64,000 bases of DNA from CAWGOF01 sp963824225 (lineage in GTDB: Bacteria; Acidobacteriota; Polarisedimenticolia; Polarisedimenticolales; Polarisedimenticolaceae), in assembly GCA_963824225.1 (NCBI GenBank), contig CAWGOF010000003.1, positions 3,348,001 through 3,412,000 on the forward strand, written 5' to 3'. Made by a program: the position numbers and the translations under genes. The notes under the pieces were generated by a model. It searched no databases. It was not told the DNA's origin and saw nothing but the letters and a program-made list of their open reading frames with translations. Shown piece by piece: positions 1-9,494 of the stretch; position 1 is the stretch's first letter, and every line of letters begins with the position of its first letter.

Positions 1-3000
1 TCATGCCCGGTACCGCTCCCGGCGTGCGGTCGTTCGGGTCGCTCACCTGGCAGTCGCACGCGTCGCCCGCGCCGTCGGCGTCGGTGTCCGCTTGACCGGG
101 ATTGGAGAGGCTCGGGCATACGTCGCACAGGTCGCCCAGGCCGTCCGTGTCGGTGTCGCGTTGCGCAGTGTTGAACACGCTCACGCAGTTGTCGCTCGCG
201 CATGCATTGCCCGGGAAGCCCGGGTTACCGAACGCATCGCCGTCCGCGTCGGTGCATCCGTCGCAGGCGTCGCCTGCGCCGTCGACGTCGAAGTCGGTCT
301 GCGTCGGATTCGAGGTCGCCGGGCAGTTGTCGGTCCCGCACACATTGCCTGGGAAACCTGGGTTGCCGAACGCATCACCATCCGTGTCGGTGCATCCGTC
401 GCAGGCGTCGCCTGCCCCGTCCGTGTCGAAGTCGGTCTGGGTCGGGTTCGCCGTCGTCGGGCAGTTGTCGGTCCCGCACACATTGCCTGGGAAACCTGGG
501 TTACCGAACGCATCACCATCCGTGTCGGTGCACCCGTCGCAGGCGTCGCCCGCGCTGTCGGCGTCGAAGTCGGTCTGCGTGGGGTTCACGTCATCCGGGC
601 AGTTGTCGAGCGCGCAGGTGTTGACCGGGAAGCCGGGATCGCCGAACGCGTCGCCGTCGAGATCGGTGCACGTGTCGCACGCATCGCCGAGGTCGTCCAC
701 ATCCGCGTCGGCTTGATTGGCGTTCGCCAGGCCCGGGCAGTTGTCACACAGCTCGGGAACGCCGTCGCCTTCGGCATCGATGTTGATGACGTAGCGTCCG
801 CCGTCGCGGTATGCCGCGCCCGCGTTGTAGAACCCGCCCGCGAGAAAGACGAGCCCGTTCACCGAGGCGCGAAAGCTTGGTGAGCGCCCAGCCGGCGCGT
901 CGATCAACGACGTCAGTTGCCAGGCGTTGGTCGTCGGGTCGAATCTCGCCCCGTTGTTCGTGAAAGTGGTTTCATCTCCGCTTCCCAGCGTCCCGCCCCA
1001 GTGGAGGAGGTGGGTCCCGGTCCAAACGCGCGCGCCGTTGCCGCCGATCCCGCTCGGCGGCGGCGGTACGGGCGTCCAGGTGTCGTTGGCCGGGTTGTAG
1101 CGCGCGGTGGACGAGCCAAAGACGTACAGCTCGGTCCCGGTCCAAATGCAGGAGCTCGCGCTTCCGGGCACCGTCCCGGACGTCATCGGGGCCCAGGTAT
1201 TCGAGGCCAGGTGGAAGCGGCCTCCGGAAGTATTGGGCTGAAAGCCGCTGCCGCCGTAGATGATCATCTCGTCGCCGTCCCAGAACGCACAGTGACCGGC
1301 CCGATTCAGCGGAGCGTTCTCTGTCGGGATGTCGGCCAGCCACGTATCGGTCGCCAGGTCGTACCGCTGGCCGTCGGCGAGCGGATTCGGACTGCTCCCG
1401 CCGCCCCAGATGATGATCAAGCTGCCGGTCCAGACGACCGAATGACCGCTGCGGGCCCAGGGTGCGTCGACCAACGACATCACGTTCCACACGTCGCCGA
1501 TCGGGTTGTACAGGAGCCCGTGCCCCGGTTCGGAACAGCACGGAGCTTCTGCGCCCCACATGACCGCGAGCTCGCCCGTCCAGGTCGGCCCTGCCCAGAA
1601 CCCCGGGCCCCCGGGCCGCCCGCTCGGCGGAATCACTCGCTCGGTGTGCGTGAGGGGGTTGTAGGCCCAACCGGGCCCGCCGTACGAGAGGAATATCAGC
1701 TCGCTGCCGGTCCAGAGCGGGCTTCCGGAATGCTCCCCGACGCTCGCAGCGACGCCGCCGGTCGAGGTCGGCGTCCACGTGTCGGTCGCCGGGTCGTAGC
1801 GCCCACCGGTGTAGGTCGCGTTCGTCGAGAATAGCTGGCCGCCCCAGATGATCAGGAGATCGCCGGTCCAGATTCCGCTGTGGTTGAGCCGTTCCGTGGG
1901 CGAGTTCGTCGAAGAGAAGTTGGGACCCCATTGGTTCGTCGCCGGATCGTAGGCCCGACCGTTCCCGAACGCGCCGCCGATGCCGCCGCCCCAAATCAGC
2001 ATGCGGCTGCCGGTCCATACCGCCGTGTGCAGACCGCGTCCCTCGGGCGCGTTCGTCGTGCTGGTGGCCGACCAGCCAGAGGCTTCACTCCACCGGCCGC
2101 CGGTCTGGAGCTTGATGTTGAACTGATCCGTGCCGCCGAAGACGATCATCTCGCTCCCGGTCCAGATCGCGCTGTGAAAGGCGCGAGGAACGGGGGCACC
2201 GACTGTCGTGAGCGGGGTCCAGGTATCGGTCGACGGGTTGTAGCGCGCTCCGGTGTTCAGCTTGGTCGAGGACGGACCCACGCCGCCCCAGATGATCATC
2301 TCGGTGCCGGTCCAGGCCACGCTGTGGCTCTCCCGCGGACTCGGGGCGTTGACGCTCGAAACGGGGGTCCAGGTGTCGGTCGCCGGATCGTAGCTCGCCC
2401 CGTCGCCGAGAATCTGCGTGCTCTGCGTCGTCCCGCCAAAGACGAGCATGCGCGTGCCGGTCCAGACGGCGGTGTGCCTGACGCGGCCGAGCGGAGCGTT
2501 CACGAGCGATGTCGGCTGCCAGGTGTCGGTCGCCGGATTGTAGCGGCCACCGGTGTTCAGGAAAGACGAGCCGAACTGGCCGCCCCAGACGACCATCTCG
2601 CTCCCGGTCCAGACCGCCGTCGGGAAGTTGCGCGGTACCGGCGATCCGATATTGCTGATCCGCTTCCACGTGTCGATAACGGGGTCGTAGTGCCAGCCGG
2701 CCTGGTAGGGGGTCAGGTTTTGCTTCACGCCGGCCCACACCAGCATCTCGGTGCCGGTCCAGACCGCGGCATGCTGCGCCGTGTAGTCCGGCACGTCTTC
2801 GAAGGGACCGTTGTCCCACGTGTCGTCCGCAGGACAGGAGCCCGTACCCCGAGGTGTCAAGACCTCGGTGAGAGCGTTCGCGCCCGCGCTGCGCCAGATC
2901 GTGGCGACCGAGCGCGCCTCGAGCCCGAGCGCCTGCGAGCGCTCGGACCACCAGTCGCGCCAGCTCGGCTTGGCGACGAAGTACTCGGCGACGCGCGCAC

Positions 3001-3637
3001 TGTTCGCATCCTCGTCGAGCAGCCTGCGTACGGTGAAGCCGCGGCCGTCCTCCTCGACCGATCCGAGCGCGGGACGCCAGGCGTCGAGCTCCTCGCGCGA
3101 GAGCTCGCGGATGTCCGGTGCGTTTCCGCCGTCTCTCGGTGATGCAACGCCCAGATCGAGATCGGCGCGCAGCCGCTCGACGCGCGTCCGGACGTCGCTC
3201 TGGATACGTTCGTCCTGGTCGAAGAAGTTGTCGGTCAAGCGCTGCGTCAGTACGGGGCGCACGAAGCACTCGCCGATCAGGACCGGGTCGTTGCCCAGCG
3301 CGCGGTAGATCTCGCGCAGCCGTTCGGGGTACGCGGTCTGCCGCTCGATGCGCTGCCACTCGCGGCGCAGCGCCTCCTCGTCGATCCGCGTGTGCCAGAA
3401 GCGGTCGAGCGCTTCGGCGCGCTCGAGGAACGTCCGTACCTTGCGCTCGAGGAACGCGCGCGGCACCGCCTCCTCGAACGGACGGGTCGTGCCGACCTGA
3501 TGCGCATAGAAGACGCGCTCGATCTTCTCCTGCGCGGCGACGCGATCCTCGAAGCTCAGCTCCTGGGCACCGGAGGCCGAGGCGAGTACGAGAAAGGCCG
3601 CGGCGAAGAAGACGGTCCGGACGGTGGCTCGACGCAT
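1..3637 (-). CDS. Secreted kelch-repeat/TSP3 giant protein, copy A (C-terminus beyond window)
   Basis: The reading frame is open for 1212 codons and runs off the left edge, so the C-terminus is missing. A signal peptide (MRRATVRTVFFAAAFLVLAS) is followed by a helical N-terminal region of about 250 residues. Next come roughly 14 kelch-like units of the form HTAVWTGxxMIVWGG, then calcium-binding TSP3 repeats rich in DxDxDGxGDxCD. It is closely similar throughout to the gene upstream (3664-7722), only 26 bases away, so the two are a tandem duplication and probably one transcript. A purine-rich GGGGGG precedes the ATG. Copy A has an expanded TSP3 region, with three near-identical 46-residue units that copy B carries once. 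It is probably an extracellular or surface propeller protein; the ligand is unknown. Confidence 0.88.
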   Translation of the reverse strand, partial: MRRATVRTVFFAAAFLVLASASGAQELSFEDRVAAQEKIERVFYAHQVGTTRPFEEAVPRAFLERKVRTFLERAEALDRFWHTRIDEEALRREWQRIERQTAYPERLREIYRALGNDPVLIGECFVRPVLTQRLTDNFFDQDERIQSDVRTRVERLRADLDLGVASPRDGGNAPDIRELSREELDAWRPALGSVEEDGRGFTVRRLLDEDANSARVAEYFVAKPSWRDWWSERSQALGLEARSVATIWRSAGANALTEVLTPRGTGSCPADDTWDNGPFEDVPDYTAQHAAVWTGTEMLVWAGVKQNLTPYQAGWHYDPVIDTWKRISNIGSPVPRNFPTAVWTGSEMVVWGGQFGSSFLNTGGRYNPATDTWQPTSLVNAPLGRVRHTAVWTGTRMLVFGGTTQSTQILGDGASYDPATDTWTPVSSVNAPSPRESHSVAWTGTEMIIWGGVGPSSTKLNTGARYNPSTDTWTPLTTVGAPVPRAFHSAIWTGSEMIVFGGTDQFNIKLQTGGRWSEASGWSATSTTNAPEGRGLHTAVWTGSRMLIWGGGIGGAFGNGRAYDPATNQWGPNFSSTNSPTERLNHSGIWTGDLLIIWGGQLFSTNATYTGGRYDPATDTWTPTSTGGVAASVGEHSGSPLWTGSELIFLSYGGPGWAYNPLTHTERVIPPSGRPGGPGFWAGPTWTGELAVMWGAEAPCCSEPGHGLLYNPIGDVWNVMSLVDAPWARSGHSVVWTGSLIIIWGGGSSPNPLADGQRYDLATDTWLADIPTENAPLNRAGHCAFWDGDEMIIYGGSGFQPNTSGGRFHLASNTWAPMTSGTVPGSASSCIWTGTELYVFGSSTARYNPANDTWTPVPPPPSGIGGNGARVWTGTHLLHWGGTLGSGDETTFTNNGARFDPTTNAWQLTSLIDAPAGRSPSFRASVNGLVFLAGGFYNAGAAYRDGGRYVINIDAEGDGVPELCDNCPGLANANQADADVDDLGDACDTCTDLDGDAFGDPGFPVNTCALDNCPDDVNPTQTDFDADSAGDACDGCTDTDGDAFGNPGFPGNVCGTDNCPTTANPTQTDFDTDGAGDACDGCTDTDGDAFGNPGFPGNVCGTDNCPATSNPTQTDFDVDGAGDACDGCTDADGDAFGNPGFPGNACASDNCVSVFNTAQRDTDTDGLGDLCDVCPSLSNPGQADTDADGAGDACDCQVSDPNDRTPGAVPGM
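227..640 (-). repeat. Three tandem 138-bp units encoding 46-residue TSP3 repeats
   Basis: The motif around CCGAACGC recurs at 227, 365 and 503 with a period of exactly 138 bp, and a fourth diverged unit begins at 641. Neighbouring units share long identical tracts, such as the cacacattgcctgggaaac block present in two of them. This suggests recent in-frame expansion inside copy A. Each unit encodes one CTDTDGDAFGNPGFPG...DNCP...DFD.DGAGDACDG calcium-binding unit. Confidence 0.85.
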
Positions 3638-3663
3638 AGACCCCCCTTGGCTCCAGATGGTCC

Positions 3664-6600
3664 CTACGGGGCGGTGCGCAGGAACACCTCGTCCAGGCTG
3701 ACGCTGTCGACCGCCTGATTTCCGGCCGTGCGGTCGGTGTCGACGACACGGATCGTGACGGTGCCGGTCAAGCCCGCGGGCAGCGCGCCCACGAGATCGA
3801 TCCCGTTGTCGGCGAGGGGAAGACTGGCCAGAGTCACAGCGGTGAAATTGACGCCGTCCGTCGAGTACTCGAAGCGGAAGTCGTCGCCATCCGTGCTCGT
3901 CGAGCGGAACCCTTCTACGTGGAGCTGCTTGAACGAGCCCGCCCCGACCGTGAACGTCCAGCGATGCTCGAGTCGGCTGATCCGGGTCGCCGGACTGCCA
4001 CCGGTGACCTCCTCGGTGATCGTCTGCACCAGGTTGTCGGATGACGCGATGTTCCCCAGCGCTCCCGTGGTCGTGCCGAAGACGGCGCTCTCGCCCGTCG
4101 CGTCGCTGTCCGTGTGCGGGTTGCCAGCACACGCGCCAGCGCCGTTCGTTCGCGCGGCCTCCGTGCTGTCGGTGCCGAGGCTGCCCAAGCCGCAGTCGTA
4201 GCTCTGCGCCTGGACCAGGTAGGCGAACCCCTGACCTGATGCGGGAGCGGTCGCGTCGCTGTAGGACGTCACCGCCACGCCCTCGGCGAGGCACGCGCCG
4301 TAGGCGCCGGTGCTCACGGAGTCGAGGTCGCCACGGGTGATCGAGTAGGCGTCGGCGCCGGGGACGGCGCTCCAGGACAGCGCGATCGTTCCCGCCGCAG
4401 GCTTGCTCGCCGTCATGCCAGACACCGCAGCGGGCGCCCGATCGCTCGGGTCGCTCAACTGGCAATCGCAGGAGTCTCCTGCACCATCACCGTCCGCGTC
4501 CGCTTGACCAGGATTGGACGTGCTCGGGCACACGTCGCACAGGTCGCCCACGCCGTCGATGTCTGTGTCGAGCTGGACCGCGTTGTACGCGCTCGCGCAG
4601 TTGTCGGTCGCACATGTAGTGCCAGGGAAGCCCGGGTTGCCGAACGCGTCGCCATCGCTGTCGGTGCAGTCGTCGCACGGATCGCCGGCGCCGTCGACGT
4701 CGAGGTCGGCCTGGGTCGGATTGGCATCATCTGGGCAGTTGTCGAGCGCGCACGTGTTGACGGGAAACCCTGGATCGCCGAACGTGTCGCCGTCCAGGTC
4801 GGTGCACGTGTCGCAGGCGTCACCGTGAGCGTCCGCGTCGGCGTCGGCCTGATCGGCGTTGGCCAGGCCCGGGCAGTTGTCGCACGCTTCGGGAACGCCG
4901 TCGCCCTCGGCGTCGACGTTGACGGAGTAGCGCCCACCGTCGCGGCTGTTAGCGTTGACGCTTCCGTTACGGCCCCCCGCGGTATACATGAGACCGTTTC
5001 CGATCCAAGCCGCCCAGTTCGGCCTGCGTGGCTCCGGAGCGTTCACCAACGATGTCGGAGACCACGTGTTGGTCGTCGAGTCGTAGTAGACACCAGCGTT
5101 GGTGTAGTGGTCGGGGTCCGGCATGCCGGCCCAGCGCACGAGCCGCGTCCCGGTCCACACACGCGTCGAGGTCGAACCGGTTCCCAGTACGATGCCCGGA
5201 TCGGGCAGCGGAGTCCAGGTATTGGACACCGGGCTGTAACGCGCGGCTGCGGTTCCGGACGTGGGATGTATCGCGTAGAGCTCGGTCCCGTTCCAGACAC
5301 ACGACCGGCTGTCCCCGGGCACCGTTCCCGCCGCCATGGGCGTCCACGTGTTCGTCGCCAAGTGGAACCGGCCGCCCGACAGGTTGCCCTGCACGCCGGT
5401 GCCCCCGTACACGATCATCTCGTCGCCGTCCCAGAACGCGCAGTGCAGGTAGCGATTCAGCGGCGCATTCTCCGTCGGGATGTCGTCCTGCCACTGGTTC
5501 GTCGCCGGGTCGTACTGCTGCCCATCGGCCAGCGAATCGGTGACCAGGAAGTTGAGGCCGCCCCACACGAGCAGCCGGTTGCCCGTCCAGACCATGGAGT
5601 GGAGCGATCGAGCGTACGGTGCCCCGATCATCGACATCTCGGTCCACACGTCGCCGATCGGGTTGTACAGCAGTCCGTGCCCGGGTACGACTCCAGATGC
5701 GCCCTCGTTCGCGCCCCACATGATCGCCAGGCTGCCGGTCCATGCTGGAAGTGGGTCGAACCACAAGGACGTGCCGCTGTTAGGCCGCCCGCTGGGAGGG
5801 ATCACGCGTCCCGTGTTCGCCAGCGGGTCGTAGGCATAGCCGGGTCCCCCGTACGACAGGAACAACAGCTCGGTGCCGGTCCACGGGGGACTCGCGCCAA
5901 GAAGACCGAGTTGCCCGACGTCGGCCGCTGGTCCGCCGGTCGACGTCGGCGTCCAGCTGTCGGCAGCCGGATCGTAACGACCGCCGGTTTGGGTCGGGGT
6001 CGTCGAGCCCACCTCGCCGCCCCACACGATCATGCGACTCCCGGTCCAGACGGCGGTGTGGTTCAGGCGGAACGATGGCGTGTTCGTCGGGGAGAAGTCC
6101 GGGCCCCACTGGTTCGTCGCGGGATCATAGGCTCGGCCGTTGTCGTATGCGCCCCCGATCCCACCACCCCACACCAGCATTCGGTTTCCTGTCCACACTG
6201 CCGTATGCAGCCCCCGGGGCTGGGGCGCACCCACCGTCGTGGTTGCCAACCAGCCCGCCCCTTCGCTCCATCGCCCGCCGGTGTCGGTCTTGAGGCCCAA
6301 CTGGTCCTCGCCGCCGAACAGGATCATCTCGGTGCCGGCCCAGATCGCGCTGTGATATGCGCGCGCTGCGGGGGCTCCCAAGGTTGGTAGCGCCGTCCAC
6401 GTATCGGTGCTGGGATTGTAGCGCGCGCCGGTGTTGAGCTTGGTCGACGACGCTCCCAACCCGCCCCACACGATCATCTCGCTTCCGGTCCACACCGCCG
6501 TGTGCGACTGTCGGGCCGAGGGCGCCCCGACGCTCGAGATCGGCGTCCATGTGTCGGTAGCGGGATCGTAGCTCGCCCCGTCGCCAGTGAGGGACTGCCC

Positions 6601-7722
6601 CTGGCCGCCCCAGACGATCATCCTCGTACCGGTCCACACGGCCGTATGTTGCTGTCGAGCCGCCGGCGCGCCTTGAAGCGAGGTCGGCTGCCAGGTGTCG
6701 GTCGTCGCATCGTAGCGGCCACCTGTGTTCACCAAGCCGGAAAACTGGCCGGTCTGGCCGCCCCATACGATCATCGCGGTTCCGGTCCAAACACCGGTCG
6801 GGCGCGACCGCGGCGTTGGCGCTCCGACCCTGTTGATCAGGCGCCAGGCATCGGTCGACGGATCGTAGCGCCAGCCGGCCGGGTAGGTGACCGCGTTCTC
6901 GCCTATGCCGCCCCATACCAGCAGCTCGCTTCCGGTCCATACAGCCGCGTGACGTGACGTGTCGTCGGGGATGTCCTCGAACGGGCCGTTGTCCCACTTG
7001 TCGTCGGCGGGGCAGGAGTCGGTCCCTCGCGGCTTCAGAACCTCGTGGAACACGCCCGTACCGGCCGTGCGCCAGATCGTGTCGACCGGATGTAGCTCGA
7101 GCCCGAGGGGGCGTGCGTCCTTGGCCCACCAGTCCTGCCAGCTGCGCCTCGGAACGAAGTACTCGGCGACGCGGGCGCCGTTCGTATCTTCGTTCAGCAC
7201 CTTGCGCACGGTGAAGCCGAGAGGTCCCGTCTCGACCGTTCCGATCCGACCGCGCAGCGCCTCGGCCTGCTGGCGGGCCTCCCCGTGGATCCGCTCGTCC
7301 TGGTCGAAGAAGCTGCTCGTCATGCGTTGGACGAGCGTGGGACGCACGAAGCACTCGCCGATGAGCACCGGGTCGTCGCCCAGCGCCGTATAGATCTCGA
7401 GGAGGCGATCGGGGAACGCGGCCTGGCGCTCGATGCGCTGCCACTCGCGGCGCAGAGCATCCTCGTCGATCGTCGTGTGCCAGAACCGCTCGAGCGCCTC
7501 CGATCGCTCGAGGAACGCTCGCACCTTGCGCTCGATGACCTCGCGCGGGACCGCCTCCTCGAACGGACGCGTCACACCCTGTTGGTGCGCGTAGTACACG
7601 CGCTCGATCGCCGTCTGAGCGGCGACACGCTCCTCGAACGTCAGCTCCCGTGCACCGGCGGCCGAGGCGAGTGCGAGAAAGGCCGCGGCGAAGAAGACGC
7701 TCCGGACGGTGGCTCGACGCAT
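3664..7722 (-). CDS. Secreted kelch-repeat/TSP3 giant protein, copy B (complete)
   Basis: A complete 1352-residue protein. A longer frame opens at 7809, but the start at 7722 is chosen because it begins the signal peptide (MRRATVRSVFFAAAF), follows a GGGGGGG ribosome-binding tract and matches copy A. Residues 25-250 form a helical domain that faintly recalls SurA/PpiC N-terminal regions (weak inference). Residues 257-930 hold about 14 kelch-like WTGxxMIVWGG blades. Residues 935-1087 are TSP3 calcium-binding repeats and about 1096-1185 are fibronectin III-like. Residues 1186-1352 look like a beta-sandwich. It is likely exported and surface-associated. The number of blades would fill two seven-bladed propellers. 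No enzymatic motif is visible. Confidence 0.9.
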   Translation of the reverse strand: MRRATVRSVFFAAAFLALASAAGARELTFEERVAAQTAIERVYYAHQQGVTRPFEEAVPREVIERKVRAFLERSEALERFWHTTIDEDALRREWQRIERQAAFPDRLLEIYTALGDDPVLIGECFVRPTLVQRMTSSFFDQDERIHGEARQQAEALRGRIGTVETGPLGFTVRKVLNEDTNGARVAEYFVPRRSWQDWWAKDARPLGLELHPVDTIWRTAGTGVFHEVLKPRGTDSCPADDKWDNGPFEDIPDDTSRHAAVWTGSELLVWGGIGENAVTYPAGWRYDPSTDAWRLINRVGAPTPRSRPTGVWTGTAMIVWGGQTGQFSGLVNTGGRYDATTDTWQPTSLQGAPAARQQHTAVWTGTRMIVWGGQGQSLTGDGASYDPATDTWTPISSVGAPSARQSHTAVWTGSEMIVWGGLGASSTKLNTGARYNPSTDTWTALPTLGAPAARAYHSAIWAGTEMILFGGEDQLGLKTDTGGRWSEGAGWLATTTVGAPQPRGLHTAVWTGNRMLVWGGGIGGAYDNGRAYDPATNQWGPDFSPTNTPSFRLNHTAVWTGSRMIVWGGEVGSTTPTQTGGRYDPAADSWTPTSTGGPAADVGQLGLLGASPPWTGTELLFLSYGGPGYAYDPLANTGRVIPPSGRPNSGTSLWFDPLPAWTGSLAIMWGANEGASGVVPGHGLLYNPIGDVWTEMSMIGAPYARSLHSMVWTGNRLLVWGGLNFLVTDSLADGQQYDPATNQWQDDIPTENAPLNRYLHCAFWDGDEMIVYGGTGVQGNLSGGRFHLATNTWTPMAAGTVPGDSRSCVWNGTELYAIHPTSGTAAARYSPVSNTWTPLPDPGIVLGTGSTSTRVWTGTRLVRWAGMPDPDHYTNAGVYYDSTTNTWSPTSLVNAPEPRRPNWAAWIGNGLMYTAGGRNGSVNANSRDGGRYSVNVDAEGDGVPEACDNCPGLANADQADADADAHGDACDTCTDLDGDTFGDPGFPVNTCALDNCPDDANPTQADLDVDGAGDPCDDCTDSDGDAFGNPGFPGTTCATDNCASAYNAVQLDTDIDGVGDLCDVCPSTSNPGQADADGDGAGDSCDCQLSDPSDRAPAAVSGMTASKPAAGTIALSWSAVPGADAYSITRGDLDSVSTGAYGACLAEGVAVTSYSDATAPASGQGFAYLVQAQSYDCGLGSLGTDSTEAARTNGAGACAGNPHTDSDATGESAVFGTTTGALGNIASSDNLVQTITEEVTGGSPATRISRLEHRWTFTVGAGSFKQLHVEGFRSTSTDGDDFRFEYSTDGVNFTAVTLASLPLADNGIDLVGALPAGLTGTVTIRVVDTDRTAGNQAVDSVSLDEVFLRTAP

Positions 7723-7819
7723 AGGCCCCCCCTTGGCTCCGGATGGTCTCGATATACGGGCAATCGATGGAACCGTCAATGCGACCGTGGCCAGGAATCT
7801 GGCGGACACACTTCGAGGC

Positions 7820-7840
7820 TAAGATTCGAGACCTGACCCC
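7820..7840 (+). repeat. Family 1 REP half-unit abutting a start codon
   Basis: The sequence taagattcgagacctgaccc is shared with 49652-49671. It ends at the base before the ATG of the hydrolase gene at 7841. It is the inverted GAGACCTGACCCC half of the arrays at 14205 and 24640. Confidence 0.75.
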
Positions 7841-8464
7841 ATGGACCTGCGGATCGACGGAGACGGGGCCGATCGGCTCGTGCTGGCGCACGGCGCGGGG
7901 GCGCCGATGGACTCGCCGTTCCTCGCCAAGGTGGCTAAAGGTCTCGCCGCACGCGAGATCCAGGTCGTGCGGTTCGAGTTCCCGTACATGAGCGCGCGGC
8001 GCAGCGGTGGACGTCGAGGCGCACCCGATCCCACGCCGGTGCTCGAGCGGACGTGGCGCGAGGTGATCGAGCAACTGGGTGGCGGACCCGGTCTCGTGAT
8101 CGGCGGCAAGTCGCTCGGCGGGCGGATCGCCAGCATGATCGCCGACGACGTCGGCGCGCGGGGCCTCGTCTGTCTGGGCTACCCGTTCCATCCGGCGGGG
8201 CAGGCCGCTCGATTGCGCACGGCGCACCTGGCGCAGCTCGCCACACCGACCCTGATCGTCCAGGGCGAGCGCGACGCGCTCGGGAGCGCGGACGAGATCG
8301 CGGGCTATGCGCTCGCGCCGACGATCCGCGTTCTGATCCTCGAGGACGGCGACCACTCGTTCGCTCCGCGCGTCCGCTCGGGGCGCACCATGGCGGAGCA
8401 TCTGGAGCGGGCGATCGACGCGGCGGCCGCGTTCATCGGCGAGCTCTCCGGTCGGGGCGCTTGA
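7841..8464 (+). CDS. Alpha/beta hydrolase, KANL3/Tex30-like family
   Basis: A 207-residue cytosolic hydrolase. The start LVLAHGAGAPMDSPF is the typical oxyanion-side opening of the KANL3/Tex30 (dienelactone hydrolase-like) family. The nucleophile elbow is GGKSLGGR, with serine near residue 90. LIVQGERDALG supplies the acid and DGDHSFAPR the histidine of the triad. The substrate is unknown. The ATG lies directly after a family 1 repeat and has no visible Shine-Dalgarno sequence. The 3' end overlaps the convergent gene at 8433 by 32 bp. Confidence 0.85.
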   Translation: MDLRIDGDGADRLVLAHGAGAPMDSPFLAKVAKGLAAREIQVVRFEFPYMSARRSGGRRGAPDPTPVLERTWREVIEQLGGGPGLVIGGKSLGGRIASMIADDVGARGLVCLGYPFHPAGQAARLRTAHLAQLATPTLIVQGERDALGSADEIAGYALAPTIRVLILEDGDHSFAPRVRSGRTMAEHLERAIDAAAAFIGELSGRGA

Positions 8465-9461
8465 TCGCTCGATCGAGCCGCTGACTGAGCGCGCCCGCCG
8501 GGTCGTCGACCGAGATGCGCAGCACCAGCGGGTCGGCCGCGGTATCGACCGCCGTGACCTCGGCGTCCAGGCGCTCGGCGAGCGCCGACGCGAGGCGCTC
8601 ACCGTGGCTCGCGCCCCACCGCGGGTCGGTGCTGCGCACGGTCAACAGCACCTCGAGGGCCGCGCTCGGCGTGAACCCGCCGGCGACGGTCAGCGCCTGC
8701 ACGGTCGACAGGTCGACGTCTTCGACCGGACGACCGGTGAGCCAGCCCAGGATCGCGGCGCACGCTCCGTCTTCGTTCAGCGCGGCCCCGCGCAGGCGCG
8801 CCGTCTCGGGCAGCCCGGCGAGCAGCTCCTCGAGCTCTCCCGCCTCGTGGGCACTCGGCGTCCGCCGGTCGAGCGCTTCGACCGTGCTCTTCGCGCGGTC
8901 GACGTCGGTCGTGAGGAACACGCCGTCCGTGCGAAAGAAGAACGCCGTGCCGCTCCGCCGCACGCGGTAGATCTGCTCGCCCGCGTGCTCGATCTGCTCG
9001 AGGTCGCCATCCCGGCGCGCGGCGAAGCCCAGGAACCAGTCGATGATGCGGATGCGGTTGCCCATGGTCGGCACGCTCGCGGCGAACAGGTGGTCGCGCT
9101 CGCCCGTCGCGCCGCGCCTGAGGCTCCACGTCACGGTCAGCGGGAACAGCTGACGCAGCTCGCGCTCGTCGCTCTCGCTCGACCACCGCCGGAATACCTC
9201 GGGGACGAACGGCACGGCGGCGCGGTTGCGGTCGAGCCCCTCGAGGAGCGCCGCGAACGCCTGCTCGGTTCCGGGATCCTCGATACGTAGCGTCCACTCG
9301 ACGTGCGCGAGCGTCGATCGATCGAGCAGCCGCGCGGGCTCGAGCAGCTCTCCCGGGCGCTTGAGCCACGACACGAACCCGATGCACGCGCCGACCGACG
9401 CGAGGAGCAGGATGCCGCAGCCCACGCCACAGCCGACGACGACCTGCCCCGTGCGGTTCAT
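8433..9461 (-). CDS. Membrane-anchored hypothetical protein
   Basis: A 342-residue protein of no family I recognise. The frame is open further upstream, but that part is antisense to ybdK; the ATG at 9461 directly precedes an N-terminal hydrophobic anchor (residues 6-30, a Gly/Cys-rich VGCGVGCGILLL). The rest is soluble, probably on the outer face, with mixed alpha/beta composition and an Arg-rich tail. It recalls DUF3352-type proteins in layout only. It is divergent from ybdK with 33 bp between starts, so the two promoters must overlap. Confidence 0.75.
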   Translation of the reverse strand: MNRTGQVVVGCGVGCGILLLASVGACIGFVSWLKRPGELLEPARLLDRSTLAHVEWTLRIEDPGTEQAFAALLEGLDRNRAAVPFVPEVFRRWSSESDERELRQLFPLTVTWSLRRGATGERDHLFAASVPTMGNRIRIIDWFLGFAARRDGDLEQIEHAGEQIYRVRRSGTAFFFRTDGVFLTTDVDRAKSTVEALDRRTPSAHEAGELEELLAGLPETARLRGAALNEDGACAAILGWLTGRPVEDVDLSTVQALTVAGGFTPSAALEVLLTVRSTDPRWGASHGERLASALAERLDAEVTAVDTAADPLVLRISVDDPAGALSQRLDRAIKRPDRRARR

Positions 9462-9494
9462 CGCCCCGAGCACCGTGTTAGAATCGCGCCACGC

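Noticed and set aside
227..640. CRISPR-like periodic repeats
   Set aside because: The period is 138 bp, coding and in frame, with no short repeat/spacer pattern. The 13-bp family 1 arrays are also directly adjacent without spacers, and no cas genes are present.
92..3142. Long plus-strand open frames opposite the kelch/TSP3 giant
   Set aside because: They are rich in Arg, Val and Ala with no recognisable motifs and mirror the repeats of the minus-strand gene. High GC keeps antisense frames open.
972..3749. Minus-strand frames with WLDRxxDDRLGRR-like composition
   Set aside because: They are shifted readings of the kelch blades; the true frame gives the WTGxxMIVWGG repeats, a signal peptide and full-length similarity to copy B.
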